NCBI GenBank assembly: GCA_963853835.1
Contig: OY970828.1
Location: 65,278,861-65,342,860, forward strand
DNA: 64,000 bases
Direction: 5' to 3'
From: Calendula officinalis
Taxonomy: Eukaryota; Streptophyta; Magnoliopsida; Asterales; Asteraceae
In this document: positions 58,092 to 64,000 of the stretch, piece by piece
How the letters are laid out: every line of letters begins with the position of its first letter
Numbering within the stretch: the first letter of the stretch is position 1
The notes under the pieces: generated by a model
Told to the model about the DNA's origin: nothing
Database searches by the model: none
What the model saw: the letters and a program-made list of their open reading frames with translations, nothing else
Program-made: the position numbers and the translations under genes

Positions 58092-58568
58092 ACATTTGAG
58101 AGTTGCAACATTAATTAAATACATTTGTATGTTTAACACATTAATTAAGTTGGTATATTGCGTTTACACCTTTATAACTAATTGAATTAAATATTTAGCA
58201 TATTAAAAGATATATGCATATTTTAGTATAATATTTTTCTTTTTACTAAAATAGATACATGTTGTACTATTATATAGATTTCTAATCCACGACAAATTGT
58301 AAAGAGAAATTAATCACGAAAAATAATCAAACATATAAATTTTGATGAGTTACAAAATTTCGCAAGATCTATTATTAGTTACATTTTCAAATTTTCTAAT
58401 TATAAAATATATTAACATAAGCCAAACTGAACCAACCTAACGTTGTAGACTTGTAGGGGCCATTGGCTTGATTCCACGATTTAAATAAAGCTTACAATAA
58501 AATATAATGTATTATGTATTGCTTAATATGGTAAAAATGCGTTATACATCTCTCTCACACAGACACCT

Positions 58569-58576
58569 TATAAATA
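58569..58576 (+). promoter_or_regulatory. TATA box of the GASA gene
   Basis: TATAAATA, 80 bases before the ATG at 58656, followed by a CT-rich leader (tcaatctctagtctatctct). Confidence 0.7.
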
Positions 58577-58655
58577 CAGGTTGAAACCTTACTACATTGG
58601 TATCAAATACACTTAACACTTCAATCTCTAGTCTATCTCTCTCCTCTAAAACAAA

Positions 58656-59198
58656 ATGGGCATCTCCAACGCTTTTGTTGCTTCACTCCTTGTTTCTCTT
58701 TTTTTCTTCCAGCTTACACAAGCCTTCCATACCAACCAACTTGTAATCATGTCTTCCCCTTTTAAATTTTATTTTCCTTTCTAATGTTTAATATTGTTAG
58801 TTATTTGTATTTTATTTTTCACTCGATACTAATGCTTATAGTAATTATGTTACAGAGTAAAACCGATGGAGACAAATATGCACCCGTCAAGATAGGTGAT
58901 GTTTCTAAAGACACCATCATTTCGATTTATTGTATCATCGAAACAAATATAACATATTTTTCAATCGAAACATAGTTTTTTTTACTAAATTAAGAAGGCG
59001 GTTTTGTGAAATGCAGATTGTGGAGAAGCATGTGAATCAAGGTGTGCACTATCGAAGCGACCTAACTTATGCAAGAGAGCATGCGGGACATGTTGTGGAA
59101 GGTGCAACTGTGTGCCTCCAGGTACTTCTGGCAACTACGAATCTTGCACTTGTTATGCTGATATGACTACCCGAGGCAATAAAAAGAAGTGCCCGTAA
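58656..59198 (+). CDS. GASA/snakin-type gibberellin-regulated peptide
   Basis: Three exons, 58656-58742, 58856-58895 and 59017-59198, with GT-AG introns, give 102 residues. Residues 1-24 are a signal peptide (MGISNAFVASLLVSLFFFQL). A short linker leads to the C-terminal GASA domain of about 60 residues with all twelve conserved cysteines: DCGEAC, SRC, LC, KRACGTCCGRCNC, the VPPGTSGN loop, SCTCY and the final KKKCP. Family members are secreted, disulfide-rich peptides linked to gibberellin response, growth and antimicrobial defence. The gene looks intact. Confidence 0.95.
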
Positions 59199-59224
59199 AA
59201 TAATCCACAAGAAAAACCTCATTA

Positions 59225-60324
59225 ATTGATTCCTAAATGATCATTATCAATCAATAAATGTTTCTTTATTCTATTTCGTTTTCTGTTTGATTTTTTCCTT
59301 TGTATAAGTATGTAATTCAATTATATGTGATTTTCATTGCAAGATATTAATAAATATTGGTTATGGTTTATAGTGTAAAGTGTAAACCATGTTGATCAAT
59401 TAGCTTATGATTTTTGCATATTCATCTTGTAAGCCCGATCACATCCTACTTAAACTTACCCACAACGCCTCAAAAATTTTCGACTAGTATAAAATTTTTA
59501 TGGGTTATTTATCTTTTTTTGCTTTTCCCATCTAAAAATATATATATTATATGAACGATAACTAATATAAGTTGTATCATAACTTACTAATCTAGCACAT
59601 GGTATTTTAAACATATAACTTTGAGTTCAAATCTATTTTATATGCAGATTTTACCAAAAAAATCTATTTTTTCTTTGTACGCTATTTTATTATTAAGTTC
59701 TCTTTATTTCCGTTAAAAAAATTCTTTTATCTAGACACTGTTTTTCTTCTTCTAGAATAGTCACAAAGGGAACGATTGGTGAAACGTTCCAGAGGACCGT
59801 TTTAAACTTTTCAGAAAATGATTTAATGTACTTGATCCATTTTTCCTCATATTTTACTTAATGTAAAAATATTATGTTTACTATATATTTCATTATACAT
59901 GTATTCAAACGAGTATTATGTTAGTTCACATAATTTATATACGAACACCTAAAATAAACTATTTGAAATTTATAACAAAACTGAATACCAATATGGACTA
60001 TGAATACAAACTTTATATACGAACTATAACACTATAATAATTTGTAACCCAATTTTTTATACTTCGTATTACTACATTTCAGAATTTTTATTCTCGAGAT
60101 AATTAAGAACGCGAAATTAGATTGATTTGTTTTACGATTATACTTTCTTCAAATTAATATTGGTTTAGTTTAGTTTACAATTTGACCTAGAAGACAACCA
60201 CTCGAGAACTTTAGTTGCACCCTAAAATATTGCCTACCTTAACCCTGATATCGGGTCCTCGCCACTGGCAGTGAATTATAACCCATAGGGAACCAATCAT
60301 TTTTATAATTTACTCTTAATTATA
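59225..60324. other. Intergenic DNA after the GASA gene
   Basis: AT-rich with no supportable gene, repeat or transposon end. Confidence 0.5.
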
Positions 60325-60633
60325 CTTCTTCCGTTTCAAAATAAGTGATACACTTTTTTTTAGGTGTTTTAAAATAAGTGATACACTTTGAAACTTTCTT
60401 TATTTGGTAAAATATAGTGGGACTTATACCCACTAACTATCACCTTTAATAAAGTGAAATGACTTATTTACCCTTACTTTTACTTTTAAACATCATTAAA
60501 TTCACTTTAATTCAAATATGTGAGACACATCTTCCACTAACTATCCAATTTAATCTAATTAATCTTCATTATCATATTTTGTCTCAAAAAATATGTAAGC
60601 TCATTTGTATCACTTATTTTGAAACAGAAGAAA
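60325..60633. mobile_element. Stowaway-like MITE with duplicated end
   Basis: 309 bp flanked by TA (60323-60324 and 60634-60635). The ends are CTTCTTCCGTTTCAAAATAA and the complement of TTTCTTCTGTTTCAAAATAA. The subterminal word aaaataagtgatacactttt is repeated at about 60337 and 60370. Confidence 0.8.
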
Positions 60634-60639
60634 TATGTT

Positions 60640-61413
60640 AATTATTAATTGTGTGTGTGTATGCGTTTTTGGACCGGCTGCGTGGAGGGAGTTGAGGGCT
60701 ATCCCCATCCATACCTGGCCCCATTAAAACCAATAAGATAATAGTGAACACCACAACTACGTGTGGCTTGTATTCCATCTAGTACAAACCCGGGCCATAC
60801 TATTTGATAGATAATATAACCTCGGATACACATTGCTTTTACTACATTCATGTTCAGGTTGGTAGATATTTAACAAGATTGATGCTCTTTTATACAATCA
60901 TATGTTGCTGGAATACCCTTTATGAGATGAATTCAAGTATCAATTAATATCAAGAAATAATATTCATTCTCAAATTTTGTGTTATTTACTCACTTGATAA
61001 GATAATATGTGTAATTCACTAAATCTCTCTCTTAATATTATTCTTTGATTTTGACAAATATCTTGATCAAGTGAATAGGCATGTAAGTTGGAAAAAACCA
61101 ATACCAATACTCATTATTATCCAAATGAATTTGTAGAAAACAAATAATTCCAATTTGGATAATAATGAGTTATGTTTCTAATAACAACTTGTATACTTCA
61201 ATCCAAAAAAGAACATCGATTGACAAACAATAGAAATAGAGTTTTTGGTTTCACATATGAATGGCACTTACACATACAAAATGTAACATAGAGAATCCAT
61301 CTACGTGCCAAGAATGGGTTTTTAGACATGAAAATAACCCATTTTCCATTTTGGTGCTTTATTAGAATAAGCTCATGTTCCACATAAAATCAAAATGTAG
61401 TAGTTTTTTAGGT
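60640..61413. other. Intergenic DNA with a perfect 18-bp inverted repeat
   Basis: No gene. actcattattatccaaat (61109-61126) and its exact complement (61153-61170) flank a 26-base loop. Confidence 0.6.
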
Positions 61414-61447
61414 TTAGAGTTGAGAGATGGCTTTTCCAGCAATATAA
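61414..61447 (-). pseudogene. Stranded last codons of the MTN gene
   Basis: On the minus strand the bases just beyond the Harbinger element read the residues YIAGKAISQL and a stop (61414-61416). This is the usual MTA nucleosidase C-terminus. It would follow directly on VVD at 63203 if the element and one TTA copy were absent. Confidence 0.85.
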
Positions 61448-63198
61448 GAGCATTAGGTGTGGTGGCTTAAGCCACTTCGCCACCTCTGCGCCACCTATGC
61501 GCCACATCACCATTTCACATTTCACATTCAAAACCCCCAAATACCCCCTCTACCATCACTTAAGCCATTTGGGCCCCACCACCCCTTTTTTTCATTTTTC
61601 TTTTTTTAAAAACATAATACTTCATTAAAATAAATATTACAAAATAAAAAATAAAAATACCTAAAAAATAAAAAAAAATTACCGAAATTAAAAAAAAAAA
61701 TACCGAAAAAAATAAAAAAATACCGAAAATTAGGAAAAAAATACCGAAAATTAAACAAAAAAAAAACTACTCGTCGTCATCGTAGTCATCTTCGTCGACG
61801 GGGTATTTTTCGCGGATCGCCTTTTTTTCTTTGACGATTCTCGCCTTATCTTCGCGGCCCAAACCTTGGGTGTTAGTGCTTAGGAATCGCAAGTCTTCCA
61901 ACCGCTCGAACCGGTCATCCCGCGCCTTTGCCCTTGCGTAAGCGGATTGAGCGGCTTCACTTTTCCGCCTAAACTCGGCCAACATAGCCTCGTCTAGGTC
62001 CGGCGGTGCGGCACTTCCGGCGGTGTTAGCGCCGGATGAAGTTTCTGACCTACTTTTTTTTGCCTTACGAGACTTTCCCGCCGGACGTGGTCTCGTATCT
62101 TCCCCGAAAAGTTCTTCGTTATCGGAGAGCGAAATGGGTGCGGGGGCGTCCCATTTCGGGCAATGGCGCAAAACTTCCCACGCACCTTCGTTGTTAAATG
62201 GTTTTTTTGCCGCCGACTCGTCACGGTACGCTTGTCGGACACGGGCCATAAAGTCGACCTCATTTTCACCGCTTCGGCTTGTACGTTGTAGCCGTTTGTA
62301 GATACCGTTGAATTTTTGACAATTACCATTTAAGGTCGTCCACTTCCCCGTCAACATGTCTTTGGTACGCGGCGTACCAACATCCTTGTTGAACTCAACA
62401 AGGATTTTGTTCCAAAAACATTCATCCGATTGGTCGGCGCCCTTTTCGCGGTCCTCGGACACGCTAACCCAACACTCCGCCAATAAAACTTCTTCGGCGG
62501 CGTCCCATCGCATGACCTTCCGACTTAAGTTGACGGCGACTTTTTTCCCCTTTCGTCTCGCCTTTTCAACGGCGTCGGTGTCTTGAGGGGGTTGTTGTGG
62601 TTGTGAAGATTATGGTTGTGACCATTGGTGTTGTGACCACATTTGAGGAGGGGGTTGGTTTTGTTGAAATTGTAGTTGTTGTAGGTTTTGAAATTGTTGT
62701 TGAAGCATAAAGTGGTTGAATTGGTCTTGGGAAAATGTCGGCATCACGGTGTTTTGGGTGGACGATACCGATTGTTGGGACGAAGGGGTTGAAGGATTGG
62801 ACGGCGATGAGCCGGAACCTCCCATTCCGAAAATACCGTTCATCCAATCGGGGTACGGTGGTTGAGACATTTTGGAGAATTTTTTAGAGTGAAATGGTAA
62901 GAAATTGTAGAGAGTTTTAGAGAGTGAAAGTGTAAGAGATGGTGTGAAAAAATGTAATGGTAAATGGGTTATATATAATAGGTTTATTTAAAAAAAAAAA
63001 AAAAAAAAAAAAAATTAAAAATTCTGGAAACTAGCCGTTGCCAACGGCTAGTACACGTGGCGCTCTGTGATTGGTCCGCTGGTTGCGTCGATCGTCCGGC
63101 GAAGTAGCCCGCTCGCGTGGCGAGCGGTGTCGTGGCGTGGCCGGCGCGCCGAGGTGGCGTCCGGCGCCCACCCCATCTCGCCACCGTACCCCTTTCTC
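61448..63198 (-). mobile_element. PIF/Harbinger transposon inserted in the MTN coding sequence
   Basis: 1751 bp flanked by TAA (61445-61447 and 63199-63201). The terminal inverted repeats are GAGCATTAGGTGTGGTGGC and the complement of GAGAAAGGGGTACGGTGGC. A 3-bp TTA/TAA duplication and a Myb/SANT-like ORF identify PIF/Harbinger. The DDE transposase ORF is absent, so it is non-autonomous. Outer parts are GC-rich; a run of 25 A lies at 62990-63014. Confidence 0.9.
61767..62870 (-). pseudogene. Harbinger Myb/SANT-like DNA-binding protein, one nonsense codon
   Basis: One frame of 368 codons is broken only by TAA at 62610-62612, in a glutamine-rich stretch where CAA is likely. The N-terminal part (from 62870) is Ser/Thr/Gln-rich. 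From the ATG at 62513 a Myb/SANT-like domain follows: WDAAEEVLLAECWVSVSED, KILVEFNKD, LTGKWTTLNGNCQKFNGIYK. A basic linker (SRKAKKSRS) and an acidic C-terminus (DEDDYDDDE) follow. In this superfamily it partners the transposase and binds the terminal repeats. A TATATAA-type box lies at about 62970-62980. The downstream 248-residue part could still be made from its own ATG. Confidence 0.85.
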
Positions 63199-64000
63199 TA
63201 ATCAACTACTTGAGTAACTGCTTTACCTAATGCAACAGTCACTGCTGATAAATTCTGTAAAAATTCCTCAGAAGTTGGTCTGTCTCCATCCACAATATCA
63301 GTAACCGCTTTTACAAATACAGCTGGCACTTTTAGAAGATCTGTTACATAACCCACAGCAGCTCCCTAAAATACAAAAAAAAACAACAAAATATTAATAA
63401 TTATTGATAAATTAGAAGAAAAGATGATGTTAGTTGTTACCTCCATGTCTTTAACAACAGCATCATTTGCAAGTATTGAAGCTTCATCTTGTGGAGTCAT
63501 ATCCAAAGAATCTCCAGTAGACAGTTTCCCAACCTGAATAATAATAAATTGATTAAAAGATATAATACAATTTAACAAAAAAATTATGAATTTTAAAGTA
63601 TTATGTAATTCACCAACCTTCAAATTGAGGTCCTTAATCAGATTTGGTGTACAGCATCCTTGTCTCAAACCAACCCCATAGAGATCAAAAACCTGCATCA
63701 ACAATCAATTCATATAAAAAATCAAGGTTTATTAATAAAAAAAGTTGACTAAAAAAATTTAAAAATGTGAGGAAATGGTTGGTATTTTAATAATTTTATC
63801 TTACTGGTATTGGTATTCTTCTATCATGAAAAGCAACTTCTGATGCAAGATACACATCACCAATACAAGCTCCTTTTGCCTAAAAACATAAAAAAAAGAG
63901 ACAAATATTGTCTAAAAACATAAAAATAAATAAAAATAAGCATATTATAAAAGTTTCATACTTTAAAACCACCAGCAGTGCCAGCATTTATAATTAGGTC
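63198..64000 (-). CDS. MTN: 5'-methylthioadenosine nucleosidase, 3' part, C-terminus truncated
   Basis: Minus-strand exons are 63962-64000 (continues past the window), 63805-63879, 63618-63692, 63441-63533 and 63198-63365, all in phase 0 with GT-AG introns. Recognisable blocks are INAGTAGGFK, GDVYLASEVAFHDRRIPIP, FDLYGVGLRQG, LSTGDSLDM, NDAVVKDMEGAAVGYV (Glu contacts the ribose) and VKAVTDIVDGD (catalytic Asp). The enzyme cleaves methylthioadenosine to adenine and methylthioribose in the methionine-salvage cycle. The reading frame ends early at VVD-stop, because a Harbinger element sits there. Active-site residues are retained; the lost ten residues form the C-terminal tail. Confidence 0.93.

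Overview
The window is plant nuclear DNA. The evidence is spliced genes with GT-AG introns and TATA boxes, four kinds of DNA-transposon relic, and deeply nested LTR retrotransposons primed by initiator tRNA-Met. The retroelement proteins and the zinc-finger reverse-transcriptase element look like families I know from daisy-family (Asteraceae) genomes, so Asteraceae is my inference for the source.

Layout. 1-1489 holds no gene but has an inverted-repeat cluster. 1490-45053 is one Ty3-gypsy chromovirus (element A, minus strand) inflated to 43.5 kb by nested insertions. A hAT-type MITE sits in its 3' LTR (1678-2214). A pol-less Ty1-copia element B (4699-12167, plus strand) sits in its integrase. 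Its other LTR holds a solo LTR (17064-19643) and a gag-only copia element C (19941-43928, minus strand). C in turn holds a second member of its own family, D, in opposite orientation (21499-29612), and a decayed gypsy element E (35397-43537). Most insertions are proved by matching target-site duplications: ggcat for B, gaaga for the solo LTR, taaca for C and cttgt for D. E has none.

Host genes lie in 46-64 kb: a TMEM87/lung-seven-transmembrane-type membrane protein (46379-48814, plus); a divergent pair of small secreted cysteine-rich peptides, one defensin-like (57655-58005, minus) and one GASA/snakin (58656-59198, plus); and the 3' part of a 5'-methylthioadenosine nucleosidase gene (63198-64000, minus, running off the end). 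Between them are a LINE-like element with a dead reverse transcriptase (52338-55981), Tourist-, Stowaway- and other MITE-type elements, a 231-bp solo LTR and tandem repeats. A 1.75-kb PIF/Harbinger element (61448-63198) has inserted in the last coding exon of the nucleosidase gene. Its target duplication creates the new stop codon, and the original last ten codons are stranded on the far side.

The most interesting signal is in element B. Where pol should be, it carries arrays of RNA-like structures with base-pair covariation: five hairpins with a constant C-C mismatch (8846-9047), then seven long rods that share two invariant internal-loop strands while their helices change sequence in a compensatory way (9331-10810). 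C and D carry different structured repeats in the comparable places. I know of no described RNA class that matches the B arrays, but no database search was possible here.
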